Assembly (NCBI GenBank): GCA_037157565.1
Contig: JAZHRO010000002.1
Location: 72,747,001 to 72,811,000 of the forward strand
Origin: Thalassia testudinum
Taxonomy: Eukaryota > Streptophyta > Magnoliopsida > Alismatales > Hydrocharitaceae
Length of the DNA stretch: 64,000 nucleotides
Reading direction: 5' to 3'
Positions 11,882 to 24,194 of the stretch are shown piece after piece. Every line of letters begins with the position of its first letter. Position 1 is the first letter of the stretch. Position numbers and translations under genes: made by a program. Below the pieces are notes generated by a model that did no database searches, was not told the origin of the DNA, and was given only the letters and a program-made list of their open reading frames with translations.

Positions 11882-14577
11882 TGTAACAATCCGATTCTCG
11901 AATCCCTACGAGACACGAGAATTGGACTGACTCGACTAATCCCAAGACCTAGTCGTCCAATGAGGAAGTAACCAAAAGAGTAGTAAAATAAACCACATTC
12001 ACCATGAATATAACTAGTAGTAACAAAATACAGTAGTAAGAAAAGGAAATAGTACAGTATACACCACCACAACAGAAGGGAAATAAACATGTACATTACA
12101 TAAAGTTTTCGATAAAGAAAGTACAGGGAGTAACAAAAAAAACTACTCACTACAGTGGAAGAAAAGTACAGAAAGAACTACAGGTAACCCTACTGGACCC
12201 TACTAGGCCTAGCGTCCTCTGCAGCCGCTAACCCTGGCTGCTCATCACCTGGTCCTGAAAAGTAACGAGGGTAACACATCAGCGAAACGCTGAGTAGAGT
12301 GGCAACTAAAAGCTAAAGAAGCAGTAGAGTGTACAGTAGCTGTTATATTTTTACTTTATTTACATCTTTCTATTATCTCAGATCCTTCTCTTGATCTTGA
12401 ATGTTCCTCGTGGGAACGATCTTGATTGCAGTCTTTTCTGAAAAGTAGAAGTGACACGTGGTGCTCTCCTGGCCGGGAGAGTCCCCCGTGGTGGTCCTAC
12501 CCTCAGTCAACCACCCCAAGGTCACTGACAGACGTAACGGTGACTACGGCACACGCGATAAGCGCATGGGTAACTACCCCGCACTGGCACGCGGTTAGTC
12601 GTTTCCGTTAACGGGTGTGCCTAAAGTACAGCACGGAACCAGTATAGGGCAGAGCCCTCTCAGTAACAGGGGTCCAACCCCTCCACAGTCCATGCACCCT
12701 CGCCTGACTACCCTGGTTTGCCCAGTGGGCCTAACAAGTCGGTGTAGGAGGGCTAGCAGAACCCCGAGGCCCGTGGGGTAGCTAGTGCTCTCCCTACACT
12801 AGTAGCTCTCCTCGGTACTGCGTACGCGAGGGCCAACAAGTCAGTGTACAGTGGCCAAACCCACCTCGGTCTCAACCCGAGGGCGGCAAGCTCTCCTCTA
12901 CACTAAGAGGTAAGGTGTGCTCTCTTTGGTACCACGTACCCAAGAGACAACACACTTCCATGTTTCACTTTCTCAGTTCCATTCTATTCTCTTTCCAGGA
13001 GTTCTACTCCTAATTCCCCGTAGGGTTCATGTTCTTTTTGTTTGGCCATTTTAGGTTTCACCGTTCCAGTTTTACATTCATATAACCCATGTTCTCAATC
13101 ATATTTATTCATTCATAACAGGCAGCTGTTAATCAATTTACAGGCAGCTATTATTTCCTTTCTACTTTCCAAGACTGTAATGTCTGTATATTCAATTAGT
13201 TTTCCAGTCCTAGGATTCATGCCGTATCCTAGGATCTATCATTCAATCTAGTTTTCCAATCCTAGGATTCATTCAATACCCTAGGATCTATCATTCAATC
13301 TAATTTCTCAGTCCTAGGGTTCATGCAATGCCCTAGACTCTATTAATTGTTTCAGAATTGTAACCAATTTTGTTAAATAAATTAAAAAGCCACTCTACCA
13401 ACGAAACCGGGAGTACTGGGGGCGTGGTCAGCAATCCCGCGCGCCTCCGCAACCCCCAAGACTGCAACGGAACGGGATCCTAACACAAGGATCAATCACA
13501 AGGAGTTTCTCAAAATAGTATACAATTACCGTAAATGGATAGGGGAATTAATTCTGGAAAGAACGCAACTCGAAACGTAGAAAACGGACTCCGAACGGGC
13601 CCTAAACAGGTCAAAAACGACGAATCTGTCCAAAATCAGACGTCTGGAACCTCTTCCAGACGTCTTAAAAGGTGGATTAGGTCGTACCTCAGTCTGCACA
13701 GTCCTTCAGACATCTAGAAGCCCGCTGGAACGTCTGGCCTTGGTTTCCAGACATCTGATTGTCACCCCGGACGTCTGGAGGTTCTCTCCGTCGTCTGGAA
13801 CTGTAGCCAGACGTCTAATTCATGTGGGATGGCGAGCCCTCGCGCCCTCTCAAGTAGAACCTGTGCACGCACACACACCTGCTCTCAGCATGACGAAGCG
13901 TAGAAGAATGCGGCGGATGGCTGCATGGCCGTACACGCGTAAAAGGGAGAAGGTAAATAAAATCGTACCTGTCAAACTTCTAGATCGTCCTCCAGACGTC
14001 TTAGGCGTCGTCTGGATGCAAGTCCAGACGTCTGATTAAGGGAAAGTTTCCCAGAATCAAGACCCGGTTCGCTCTCCGCCCCGACGCATGGCCGTGCCAC
14101 GCCTCGTCCGCCTGCTGCCCGAGCTGCAGCAGCTCCTCCGCGCTACCCCACGCTCGCCGTCCTCCCGCTGGCCGGCTCTAGCAGCCTTGGCAAGCTCGCA
14201 CCTTCACGGTCGAGCTTTTACTTCCTCTCGCAGCAGCTTCTCTCCCCACAAGCTCGCAGTAGCTGCTCTGCTGCTCTCTCTCGCTTGCGCTCTCGCTAGC
14301 AGGGAGAAGGAGAAGATGGGTGGAAGGGAGTGGGGGTGGCGTGAGGGAGAGGAGGGGTATATGTAGGCACGAGGGGGGCTCTGCAAGTCGATGAGGGAAG
14401 AAAGAAAGAGAAGAGGGCGGTTGGGAAGTCAGTCTGTACGCGTCTGCGCACGGATTCGCTCCTGTGCGCACGCAAAATTAATTTCAAGATGTCTGGGAAG
14501 GCATCCAGACGTCTGATCAGACGTCTGGGCCAACTCCCAGATGTCTTAAAGCGGTCTTGGTGCCTCGGGTCTTAACA
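11882..14577 (-). repeat. 3' LTR of element B (2696 bp)
   Basis: Plus-strand edges TGTAACAATCC and TCTTAACA. Nearly colinear with 20935-23635. The U3 side (13630-14545) holds the AGACGTCT-type palindrome array. Confidence 0.95.
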
Positions 14578-14689
14578 ACATAACAAACTCAAATGAAGTT
14601 TCATCCCCGAAACTTGCACCAACTAGGGTGTGGAAAGGAACAAAATAGATAGATAACAAACTCAAAGAGGACCGAAGCCAGTCTGAAAA

Positions 14690-16085
14690 GACATACCCGC
14701 GAAAAGCTCTGGGTACCGCTCCCGCATTGCCGCCTCAGGCTCCCAGGTGGCCTCCTCGTACCCCTGGCTCCTCCACAATACCTTCACCAGGGGTACTTGC
14801 TTCCGTCTCAGACTGCGGACGGCTCTGTCAAGAATCTGCACTGGCCGCTCAGGGTAGGTCAGGTCGTCGCTCACCTTGCACTCTCGTGACTCAAGACGTG
14901 ACTGGGATCGGCGATGTACTTCTTGAGGTTGGACACGTGGAACACGTCGTGCACACCAGAAAGCTGGGGAGGGAGGGCAAGCCTGTAAGCAACGGGTCCA
15001 ACCCACTCCAGGACCTCAAAGGGCCCCACAAACCTCGACGTGAGCTTCCCTCTCACCCCAAACCACTGTAGCCCCTTCATGGACGAAACATGAAGGAAGA
15101 CGTGGTCCCCAACCTCAAATTGTACCTCTCTGCGTTTTTGATCCGCGTAGCTCTTCTGCCTGCTCCTGACAGTGCGGAGTCGCCTGTGGATCTGCTCGAC
15201 TACCTCCTGACTCTGCCGGATCAACCTGGGGCCAACCTCCCACTTGGTCCCCACCTCAACCCAACTCAAGGGTGCCGTACACCTCCGTCCGTACAGAGCC
15301 TCGTAGGGAGCCATGCCGATGCTCGAGTGATAACTGTTATTGTATGCAAACTCCGCCAGGGGCAAGTGCTCCTCCCAAGAGCCCCTCCAGTCCAGTACAC
15401 AGGCACGTAAAAGGTCCTCAAGTGTCTGTATCGTGAGCTCGGACTGTCCGTCTGTCTGGGGGTGGTAAGCTGTACTGAATCTCAACCGCGTCCCCAGGGC
15501 CTGCTGAAACTCAGCCCAAAACTGGGACGTAAAGCGGGTATCCCGGTCAGATACGATCTCCCACGGAACTCCATGTAGACGTACCACGTCACGGATATAC
15601 CTCTCCGCCAACTGTGCTGGTCCCAAACTGACTCGGATCGGCAAGAATCGCGCCGTCTTCGTCAGTCTATCCACAATTGCCCAGACTGTGTCATGTCCTC
15701 GCTGGGTAACAGGTAAGCCCACCACCAAGTCCATGGCGATGCTCTCCCACTTCCACTCTGGCACTGGAAGCGGCTGTAGCGGCCCTGCAAGCCTCTGATG
15801 CTCGGCTTTCACCTGCTGGCACACTAAACACTGCTTCACAAATTCACCCACGTCCCGCTTCATCCCCCTCCACCAAAACTCGCGTCTCAAGTCATGGTAC
15901 ATCTTCGTGTTTCCGGGATGGATGGTGAACCTGGAACCGTGTGCCTCGGTCAGGAGCTCTCTCAACAGCTCCTCGTCTCTGGGAACGCACAGACGTCCCC
16001 TCAGGCGCAGCACCTGGTCTGTGAAAGAGAAGTCCCTCGGGTCTCCTGACAGTACTCTGTCGCGCAAAAACTGCAAGTACGGGTC
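14690..16085 (-). pseudogene. Integrase and chromodomain of element B (C-terminal part of pol)
   Basis: One long frame runs from 16097 to 14871 on the minus strand. In order it contains the HHCC zinc finger (HGSRFTIHPGN...CLVCQQVK), the integrase core with its conserved Asp residues (the MDLVVGLP segment and SDRDTRF) and the Glu in PQTDGQSELTIQ, and the GPFEVLEWVGPVAYRL C-terminal domain. A frameshift near 14880 separates it from the chromodomain (VKVLWRSQGYEEATWEPE) at about 14730-14880. The chromodomain would steer integration to marked chromatin. Upstream the frame is cut at 16085 by the solo LTR; the coding sequence resumes at 17436. The catalytic residues look intact, but the protein cannot be produced as a unit. 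Confidence 0.92.
16081..16085. repeat. Target-site duplication of solo LTR S, left copy
   Basis: GGGTC; the second copy is at 17436-17440. Between them the aligned sequence of element M (63620-63640) has a single copy of the site. Confidence 0.95.
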
Positions 16086-16516
16086 TGATAACACCACGCA
16101 AGGGGGTAGTAATTAGGTTGAATATGGCCCATCTTTAGAATAAAAGGCACAACATAAAGTAGAATAGGAGCATTGCATGCATCAAGTACCAAGATTGCTT
16201 ATAAACTGCATTAATGGCCATTTGTTTAAAGCATGTGTCAAAGCAGGCCCTAGATGAGCAATTGGACCGCACGGATGGATTCAGAACGACGAACGGAGTC
16301 CAACGGACTCAAGATCGGCCAAATCCGACATTTGGAGCTCCCACAATGGGCCCAAGAAATTCTGACCGTTGATCTGGGGATCAACGGCCCAGAAAGCGCC
16401 ACGTCGCCCCGCCCCCACCGCTCGCACGCCCTCAAGCCAGCCAAGGACGAATCTCGACCGTTGATATTCGATCGAACGGCCGAGATCCGCGCGCTCGCCG
16501 CGACAAAGCGCGGGCG

Positions 16517-16568
16517 TGGCGCAACGGCTAGCGCGCACGCCCGCATCGCAGCGACGCGCGTTCAAATC
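16517..16568 (+). other. tRNA-like block in LTR S (A box and B box)
   Basis: TGGCGCAACGGC (16517-16528) is one base off the A-box consensus TRGCNNAGYNGG; GTTCAAATC (16560-16568) fits the B-box core GWTCRANNC; 31 nt lie between, as in a tRNA gene. The block lies about 320 bp upstream of the TATA box, in sense orientation. Confidence 0.65.
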
Positions 16569-16831
16569 GCGCGGAGCAGAAATCAAGCGCGAGCGAAGGG
16601 CGTGGCAAAATTGGGCCGCCCGATCAGCAACGAGCGGCCAGGATCGCGCCACGCGGCGCGATGACAACTCCCGAGTGCCCATGCGCGCGTGCACGCCGGG
16701 CGGAAACGCGCGCACGCACGCGCACTCGAGGCACGATCTCAGCGCGGCTCTCGTTCAACGTCCACGGAGAGAAAGCGGGGCGGGCAGCTGACCGGCGGCA
16801 GGAGGGCTTCACCGACGTATCTGGAAGCGGT

Positions 16832-16858
16832 TTTAGCGACGTTCTGGATGTCGCTAAA
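16832..16858. repeat. Inverted repeat upstream of TATA box in LTR S
   Basis: TTTAGCGAC and GTCGCTAAA, 9-bp perfect arms with a 9-bp loop, 29 bp before the TATA box. The same stem occurs in LTR E at 33262-33300. Confidence 0.9.
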
Positions 16859-16886
16859 GCACATTCTTCTTTTAGGAAGCCCTTAA

Positions 16887-16900
16887 CTCTATTTAAACCC
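16887..16900 (+). promoter_or_regulatory. TATA-like box of LTR S
   Basis: CTCTATTTAAACCC, the only clear TATA-like site in the LTR. Confidence 0.55.
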
Positions 16901-17435
16901 CCTTCTACCACCATTCAAGGCATACTCTCCCACTTGCAACTACTCCACTCCTCTCCTAGCTAGTTTTAGGCACTCTTGTAATCGCTAGAGACGACGAGCC
17001 GCCGACGGAGCCTCCTCCACCGCCATGGCTGCCTCGTCGCTCTCCACTCTCTCTCTACCTCTCTCTCTCTCTCTTTTAAGCTTTCATTTACTCTTGTTAA
17101 AGCATGTATTTAATGTTGTAAGCTATGAACTATGAATGCATGTTTAATGAAATTATTTTCCGTTCAATCGCCATTTTAATTTCTGTTCAAAGTGCATGAT
17201 CAAAACCAAGAGCTTTCTAACCCTAAACTCTCTCTCTCTATCTCTCGCTTTTCAAAACCGTCTCTTTCGCAAGCAAAACTCCGCCTTTTCATGACAACAA
17301 GTGGTAAACAAAATTCGATTTCCACGCCTCCCTGAGACCGACACTCGGACTCACCTCCGTTTACTTCTTTTAAAACCGACGTATCAAGTGCGACTATAAC
17401 GACACCTCTCAACCCACACGCACTACGGCACGTCA

Positions 17436-17440
17436 GGGTC
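17436..17440. repeat. Target-site duplication of solo LTR S, right copy
   Basis: GGGTC directly after the CACGTCA end of the solo LTR. Confidence 0.95.
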
Positions 17441-19420
17441 TGCCATCTGTCCTGTGATGATGCGATCTATTAGCTCTGACCTCGTCTGTCGTGTCACAGT
17501 CACTGCCCCACAGTGCCCCGGTAACTCCAGGGGTCGCCAACTGCCCATCTCCTCCAAAAGGCTCCAACTCTGCACCTGTAAACTGGCCAGGTGTGCGGGC
17601 GTCTTCCGGCTCAAGGCGTCAGCCACCACGTTGGCCTTTCCCGGGTGGTAGGAAATGCTGCAGCCATAGTCCTTCAGGAGCTCCAACCAACGTCTCTGTC
17701 TCATGTTGAGCTCCTTTTGGTCAAATAGGTATCTGAGGCTCTTGTGATCTATAAAAATCTCGAAGGTCTCACCATACAAGTAGTGCCTCCAGGTCTTTAG
17801 CGCGAAGACAACAGCTACCAGCTCCAGGTCATGGGTAGGGTAGCTATGCTCATGGGGCTTTAGTTGCCGTGAAGCGTAAGCGACAACGTGACCCCTCTGC
17901 ATGAGCACACCCCCTAACCCCTGCAAGGAGGCGTCCGTGTACACAACGAACCCACCACTACTGTCAGGGATGGTGAACACGGGAGCCGAAGTCAGCCTCT
18001 CCTTCAGCTCCTGAAAACATGCCTCATAGGCATCCGTCCAAGTGAAGGGCACGTCCTTCCGGGTCAACTGTGTCATAGGATGCACAATCTGTGAAAAACC
18101 CCTGATGAATCGTCTGTTGTAGCCTGCCAGTCCCAGGAAACTGCGAATCTTAGTAACTGTACACGGTCTCTCCCACCTAAGCACTGCCTCGACCTTGGCT
18201 GGGTCCACCGCCAAGCTATCCCCAGAGATCACATGACCTAAGAAGGTCACCTCCCTCAACCAAAACTCGCACTTGCTGTATTTGGCATACAGCCTACGTC
18301 GTCTCAGTGTGTCCAGAACCATCTGCAAGTGCTGTCCGTGCTGTGTCTGATCTCGAGAATAGATGAGTACATCATCAATGAATACCACCACGAACTGGTC
18401 CAAGTACGGTCTAAACACCCGATTCATCAGGTCCATGAAAGCAGCGGGGGCATTGGTCAGCCCAATTGGCATGACAAAAAACTCGTAGTGTCCGTACCGG
18501 GTGCAGAAAGCTGTCTTGGAGACGTCTGCCTCCCTGATCCTCAACTGGTGGTATCCAGACCTCAAGTTGATCTTGGAGAACACAGTGGAACCTCACAACT
18601 GGTCAAACAAGTCGTCGATCCTCGACAGTGGATATCTGTTCTTGATGGTGACCCTATTCAACTGTCGGTAGTCCACACAAAGGCGTAGGGTACCATCCTT
18701 CTTCTTCATAAATAGTACCGGGGTTCCCCAAGGAGACGCACTGGGCCTCACAAAGCCCTTCTCCAAAAGATCCTGCAACTGAGACTTGAGCTCTCGCAGC
18801 TCAAGTGGTGCCATCCTGTATGGCGCGGTGGAGATGGGGCTGGTCCCTGGTACTAGTGAGATCTCAAACTCGATCTCACGCTCGGGCGGTAGTCCTGGTA
18901 ACTCGTCTGGGAACACGTCGGGGTACTCTCTGACCACAGGGCTGGGCTCTACCACCACACAAGCTAGGAAGCCCTCACACCCCTGGCTCAAAAGTCTCGC
19001 CGCCTGAAGTGCCGAAATGCACATGAAGCCTCCGTCCACTGGCTGACCGTGAAACTCGAAAGAAGGCAACTCTGGTATGGAGAAGACGATCTTCCTCTCA
19101 AAACAGTCCACCAAGGCATGGTAAGCGGACAGCCAGTCCATCCCCAGAATTACGCCAAAGTCCTCCATCTGTATCATAATCAGGTCAGCTGGCAGACTGT
19201 CCCCCGATACTGACCTCGCAACCCGTGTACACCTCCTCAGCTATAAACAACTGACCACTCGGACCTCTGATTACGAATGGATTCTCTAACAGCATATAAT
19301 CCTAGCCCAAACTAACTGTGAAACTAGCTGCGACAAACGAGTACGTAGCGTCAGAATCGAAAAGCGTGTAAACTAGTCTATCGGAAACTGAAACATACCT
19401 GCCACCACTGATCCCGAAGC
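17436..19420 (-). pseudogene. Protease, reverse transcriptase and RNase H of element B
   Basis: Reading high to low: protease at about 19320-19420, where the active-site DSG is DSD (FDSDATYSFV, from 19365 down); a 2-bp deletion near 19190 relative to M shifts the frame; the frame 19177-18593 then covers the protease end and RT fingers ([31 protein letters not shown]); a stop at about 18591 interrupts; 18583-17441 holds the RT palm with [10 protein letters not shown] (catalytic Asp pair intact), RNase H ([47 protein letters not shown] with Thr-Asp changed to Ile-Asp) and the start of the linker to integrase, ending at [10 protein letters not shown] where LTR S intervenes. Gag-to-pol order is typical of a chromovirus. 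Confidence 0.93.
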
Positions 19421-19429
19421 TTTGGCATC

Positions 19430-20752
19430 CCTGTGTGTCAGGGCGTTGATACGCCCCTCGGCCCTAGGCGCGGACGAAGCAGCCACACTCTACGTCGGAC
19501 GGGTAGCTATTGTCCGGTACCCTCCTCGTGACTGCTGTCCTCCTCCTCGCACCTGGAACCCGCGGCCCCCTGCTCGCCCTCCAGTGCTCGGTGCGGGAAG
19601 TGTCTACTGACCTCCTGCCCTAGACGGGCAGTCCCTCCTGATGTGGCCCGGCTGGCCACACTGGTAGTAGAGGGGAACCCGACTCCCGCCCTCGGTGGGT
19701 CCCTACTGTCAGCTGGGCGGGGGTCCGGTGCTGGCAACTGGCCCCTGTCGAGGGTCCCCAAAGGCCACTGATGGCCCTGCAAAACATGACGGCTCTCCTG
19801 CGGACGCCACGTGTCTCCTCTCTCGTTGGCCCTGGGAAAAGTCTGGCTGGTAGGGCCTCTTCCGCCCGCTGTCAGTATCTCGCGCAGACGGGTTTGTCTC
19901 ATCGTAGGTCATAGCTGTCTCCACCACCCTCGAGAACGTAGGTAGCTTCAGGGGTTTGACGTACCCCCGAATCGCAGGCCGGAGCCCCTCGGTGAACCTC
20001 CAAAGGCGCTCCTCCTCATTGGCTACTGCTGTCACTGCAAAGTGGGACAGCTCCAGAAAATGCGTGCGGTACGCGCTCACGGTCATCGTCCCCTGGCGGA
20101 GAGTGTGGAAGTCCCGCCTCCTCTGGTCCTACCACGTCTGGGGAAAGTACTGCTCGCAGAAAAGGGTGATGAACCGGTCCCAGGTCGGCTCGTCCCTCTC
20201 CTGTCCCCTGACCGCCCTCCACCACCTGTGTGCTGCACTCTCCAGCTGGTACATGGCAAAGGCCACGCAGCACTCCACCGGGGGGCGAAGGGTGTCGAAA
20301 ACCTTCTCGAGCTGCTCGAGCCAGTCCTCTGCCTCGGTCGGGTCCTCATCCCCCTTGAAGGAGGGGGGCTTCAGCTTCCGGAACTGCTCGAAAAGCTCGA
20401 AGTGGCGCTGCAGTGGAGATGCTGGTGCACCTCCAGGTAAAGGTGCCTCGTGCACAGAAGAGTTCGAGGAAGGTGGGGGCGGTGGCTGCCCATCCCCTCC
20501 CCTGCGTCCAGCGTCGCGTCCGTCACGTGGTCCCACAGAGGACTCCCCCTCCGCAGCCCCAGGGGGAGGCGCTCGGGGCGGTGGGTGGAGTTCCTCTCGC
20601 ACTATATCCCATATCAGCTAGGCAAGGTCTTGGGCCTGAATGGCCGGGAGCAGTGGCTGGTCCACTGAGGCGTCTGCCGCAACACGCCCACCTCACCGAC
20701 CTCGTCCTCGACCGCGCTCGCGGCCAGCCTCGCTAGTCCCTCGTCGAGGCAT
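19430..20752 (-). pseudogene. gag of element B
   Basis: Start ATG at 20752 (MPRRGTSEAG), chosen because it follows the leader at the same place as in M (60285). An Arg/Gly-rich N-terminus is followed by a Pro/Gly-rich stretch and the gag capsid domain (LKPPSFKGDEDPTEAEDWLEQLEK, HRWWRAV, WDRFITLFCEQYFP, TVSAYRTHFLELS, GLRPAIRGYVKPL). Stops occur in the N-terminal part (near 20699 and 20612) and after EQYFPQTW at 20129. The CCHC knuckle near 19622-19672 has lost its first Cys (YYQCGQPGHI). Not functional. Confidence 0.9.
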
Positions 20753-20919
20753 CTCCTGCAAGGAGACGCGAAACAGAACGGAAACGCATCAATATAGAAC
20801 GATATCTATCGAAGAAGTCTAAGAGATAATTCCAAAAGAAACGTTGTGGTGGCTACTCTAGTTACAGAATGTGAATTGGTTATTTTCCAGTCAGTTGATT
20901 CACTTCTCGGGACGACCTT

Positions 20920-20931
20920 GCTCTGATACCA
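20920..20931 (-). other. Primer-binding site, initiator Met type (element B)
   Basis: TGGTATCAGAGC on the minus strand, 3 nt after the 5' LTR end. Confidence 0.93.
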
Positions 20932-20934
20932 TCT

Positions 20935-23635
20935 TGTAACGACCCGATTCTTGAATCCCTACGAGACACGAGAATCGAACTGACTCGACTAATCCGAAGA
21001 CCTAGTCGTCCAACGAGGAAGTAACCAAAAGAGCAGTAAAATAAACCACATTCACCATGAATATAACTAGCAGTAACAAAATACAGCAGTAAGAAAAGGA
21101 AATACTACTGTATACGCCACCACAACAGAAGGGAAACAAACATGTACATTACATAAAGTTTTCGATAAAGAAAGTATAGGGAGTAACAAAGAAAAATACT
21201 CACTACAGTGGAAGAAAAGTACAGAAAGAACTACAGGTAACCCTACTGGACCCTACTAGGCCCAGCGTCCTCTGCAGCCGCTAACCCTGGCTGCTCAACA
21301 CCTGGTCTTGAAAAGTAACGAGGGTAACACGTCAGCGAAACGCTGAGTAGAGTGGGAACTAAAAGCTAAAGAAGTAGTAGAGTGTACAGTAGCTGTTATA
21401 TTTTTACTTTATTTACGTCTTTCTATTATTTCACTATTGATTTATTTCTCAGATCCTTCTCTTGATCTCGAATGTTCCTCGTGGGAATGATCTTGATTGC
21501 AGTCTTTTCCGAAAAGTAGAAGTGACACGTGGTGCTCTCCTGGCCGGGAGAGTCCCCCGTGGTGGTCCTACCCTCAGTCAACCACCCCAAGGTCACTGAC
21601 AGACGTAACGGTGACTACGGCACACGCGATAAGCGCATGGGTAGCTACCCCTCACTGGCACGCGGTCAGTCGTTTCGGTTTACGGGTGCGCCTAAAGTAC
21701 AGCACGGAACCAGTATAGGGCAGAGCCCTCTCAGTAACAGGGGTCCAACCCCTCCACAGTCCATGCACCCTCGCCTGACTACCCTGGTTTGCCCAGTGGG
21801 CCTAACAAGTCGGTGTAGGAGGGCTAGTAGAACCCCGAGGCCCGTGGGGTAGCTAGTGCTCTCCCTACACTAGTAGCTCTCCTCGGTACTGCGTACGCGA
21901 GGGCCAACAAGTCAGTGTACAGTGGCCAAACCCACCTCGGTCTCAACCCGAGGGCGGCAAGCTCTCCGCTACACTAAGAGGTAAGGTGTGCTCTCTTTGG
22001 TACCACGTACCCAAGAGACAACACACTTCCATGTTTCACTTTCTCAGTTCCATTCTATTCTCTTTTTAGGAGTTCTACTCCTAATTCCCCGTAGGGTTCA
22101 TGTTCTTTTCGTTTGGCCATTTTAGGTTTCACCGTTCCAGTTTTACGTTCATACAACCCATGTTCTCAATCATATTTATTCATTCATAACAGGCAGCTGT
22201 TAATCAATTTACAGGTAGCTATTATTTCCTTTCTACTTTCCAAGACTACAATGTCTGCATATTCAATTAGTTTTCCAGTCCTAGGATTCATGCCGTATCC
22301 TAGGATCTATCATTCAATCTAGTTTTCCAATCCTAGGATTCATTCAATACCCTAGGATCTATCATTCAATTTAATTTCTCAGTCCTAGGGTTCATGCAAT
22401 GCCCTAGACTCTATTAATTATTTTAGAATTGTAACCAATTTTGTTAAATAAATTAAAAAGCCACTCTACCAACGAAATCGGAAGTACTGGGGGCGTGGTC
22501 AGCAATCCCGCGCGCCTCCGCAACCCCCAAGACTGCAACGGAATGGGATCCTAACACAAGGATCAATCACAAGGAGTTTCTCAAAATAGTATACAATTAC
22601 CGTAAACGGATAGGGGAATTAATTCTGGAAAGAACGCAACTCGAAACACGGAAAACGGACTCGGAACGGGCCCTAAACAGGTCAAAAATGACGAATCTGT
22701 CCAAAATCAGACGTCTGGAACCTCTTCTAGACGTCTTAAAAGGTGGATCAGGTCGTACCTCAGTCTGCGCAGTCCTTCAGACATCTAGAAGCCCACTGGA
22801 ACGTCTGGCCTTGGTTTCCAGACGTCCGATTGTCACCCCGGACGTCTGGAGGTTCTCTCCGTCGTCTGGCACTGTAGCCAGACGTCTAATTCATGTGGGA
22901 TGGCGAGCCCTCGTGCCCTCTCGAGTAGAACCTGTGCACGCACACACACCTGCTCTCAGCACGACGAAGCGCAGAAGAACGCGACGAATGGCTGCATGGC
23001 CGTACATGTGTAAAAAGGAGAAGGTAAATAAAATCGTACCTGTCAGACGTCTAGATCATCCTCCAAACGTATTAGGCGTCGTCTGGACGCAAGTCCAGAC
23101 GTCTGATTCTGGGAAATTTTCCCAGAATCAAGACTCGGTTCGCTCTCCGCCCGCGACGCACGGCCGCGCCGTGCCTCGTCTGCCTGCTGCCCGAGCTGCA
23201 GCAGCTCCTCCGCACTACCCCACGCTCGCCGTCCTCCCGCCGGCCGGCTCTAGCCGCCCCAGCAAGCTCGCACCTTCACGGTCGAGCTTCTACTTCCTCT
23301 CGCAGTAGCTTCTCTGCCCACAAGCTCGCAGCAGTCGCTTTGTCGCTCTCTCTCGCTCATGCTCTCGCTAGCATGGAGAAGAAGATGGGTGGAAGGGAGT
23401 AGGGTGGCGTGAGGGAGAGGAGGGGTATATGTAGGCATGAGGGGGGCTCTGCAAGTCGGCGGGGGAAGAAAGAAAGAGAAGAGGGTGGCTGGGAAGTCAG
23501 TCTGCGCGCAGATTCACTCCCGTACGCACGCAAAATTAATTTCAAGACGTCTGGGAAGGCGTCCAGACGTCTAATCAGACGTCTGGGCCAACTCCCAGAC
23601 GTCTTAAAGCGGTCTTGGTGCCTCGGGTCTTAACA
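20935..23635 (-). repeat. 5' LTR of element B (2701 bp)
   Basis: Edges TGTAACGACCC and GGTCTTAACA. The AGACGTCT-type palindrome array lies at 22705-23605 (U3 side). Confidence 0.95.
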
Positions 23636-23640
23636 GTAAT
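23636..23640. repeat. Target-site duplication of element B, right copy
   Basis: GTAAT directly after the TTAACA end of the 5' LTR. Confidence 0.95.
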
Positions 23641-24140
23641 CCCCTCAATTTCCTAAGGGATTTTACTCTTGTGGATATGGTAGAGGTGTGGGAGGTGGTA
23701 ACAGCTCGTTTGGGCATGTGTGGTGGTTGCAAGGGCTCGTCAGAGGTTTGCCGGCAAGTTGGAAGATGGAGTTGCGGAGGGCGTCAGCGAGGTCGAATCG
23801 GAGTGTTGATGGTATTGTCGTGATGAGGGGAGCTGAGGAGTCGTTTGAGAGAGGTAGTGGACGACAGGGAGCAGAGATGGCGTCGGTTGCAGTATGGCCA
23901 GCACCGGAGAAGGAAGCTGCTCCGGTGGGTAGGAAATAGCGAGGAAGATGGCGAAAGGGGCGTCGGCGGGTACGGCTCGACGTGGAAGAAGGATCTGTCG
24001 CCGGTATCATGGTCAGACGACGAGGAGAGGCATGGGGAGTCGTCGAACATCGAGGATCACTTCAACCGAGAAAGAGGAGAGGAATTGGGGGTGTTTAAGG
24101 TCGAATTCGAGCATGGGCCAAACGGTTTGCCCTGGAGAGT

Positions 24141-24150
24141 CTTATATAAG
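24141..24150 (-). promoter_or_regulatory. TATA box of LTR G
   Basis: GGCTTATATAAGAC on the minus strand, in the same relation to an upstream palindrome as in LTR C. Confidence 0.65.
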
Positions 24151-24168
24151 CCATTAGAGGGTGATTAG

Positions 24169-24194
24169 AGCTTGGGAAGCAAGCTTCCCAAGCT
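24169..24194. repeat. Inverted repeat upstream of TATA box in LTR G
   Basis: AGCTTGGGAAGC and GCTTCCCAAGCT, 12-bp perfect arms around AA, 18 bp upstream (in LTR sense) of the TATA box. Confidence 0.93.

Larger units (their letters stand above)
16086..17435 (+). mobile_element. Solo LTR S (1350 bp) inserted in pol of element B
   Basis: Begins TGATAACACC, ends GGCACGTCA, is flanked by 5-bp GGGTC and has no internal coding region, all typical of a solo LTR left by LTR-LTR recombination. Orientation is taken as plus from the TATA-like TCTATTTAAACCCC at 16887-16900. Its U3 shares with LTR E an inverted CCGTTG/CAACGG-type repeat, a tRNA-like A/B-box block (16517-16568) and a TTTAGCGAC hairpin (16832-16858), so it belongs to a related, probably Athila-like, family. 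A small non-autonomous element is an alternative. Confidence 0.88.
11882..23635 (-). mobile_element. Element B: full-length Tekay-like Ty3/gypsy retrotransposon
   Basis: Minus-strand element of 11754 bp: 5' LTR 20935-23635, PBS 20920-20931, gag, protease, RT, RNase H, integrase, chromodomain, 3' LTR 11882-14577. Both LTRs have TG...CA ends and the whole is flanked by GTAAT on each side, so it inserted as one unit into LTR G. A 1350-bp solo LTR (16086-17435) splits pol. The LTRs are very alike, with a few substitutions and an indel of about 18 bp (near 12380 versus 21430). All coding regions carry disabling lesions. Lineage is inferred from the chromodomain, Met PBS and 2.7-kb LTRs. Confidence 0.95.
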
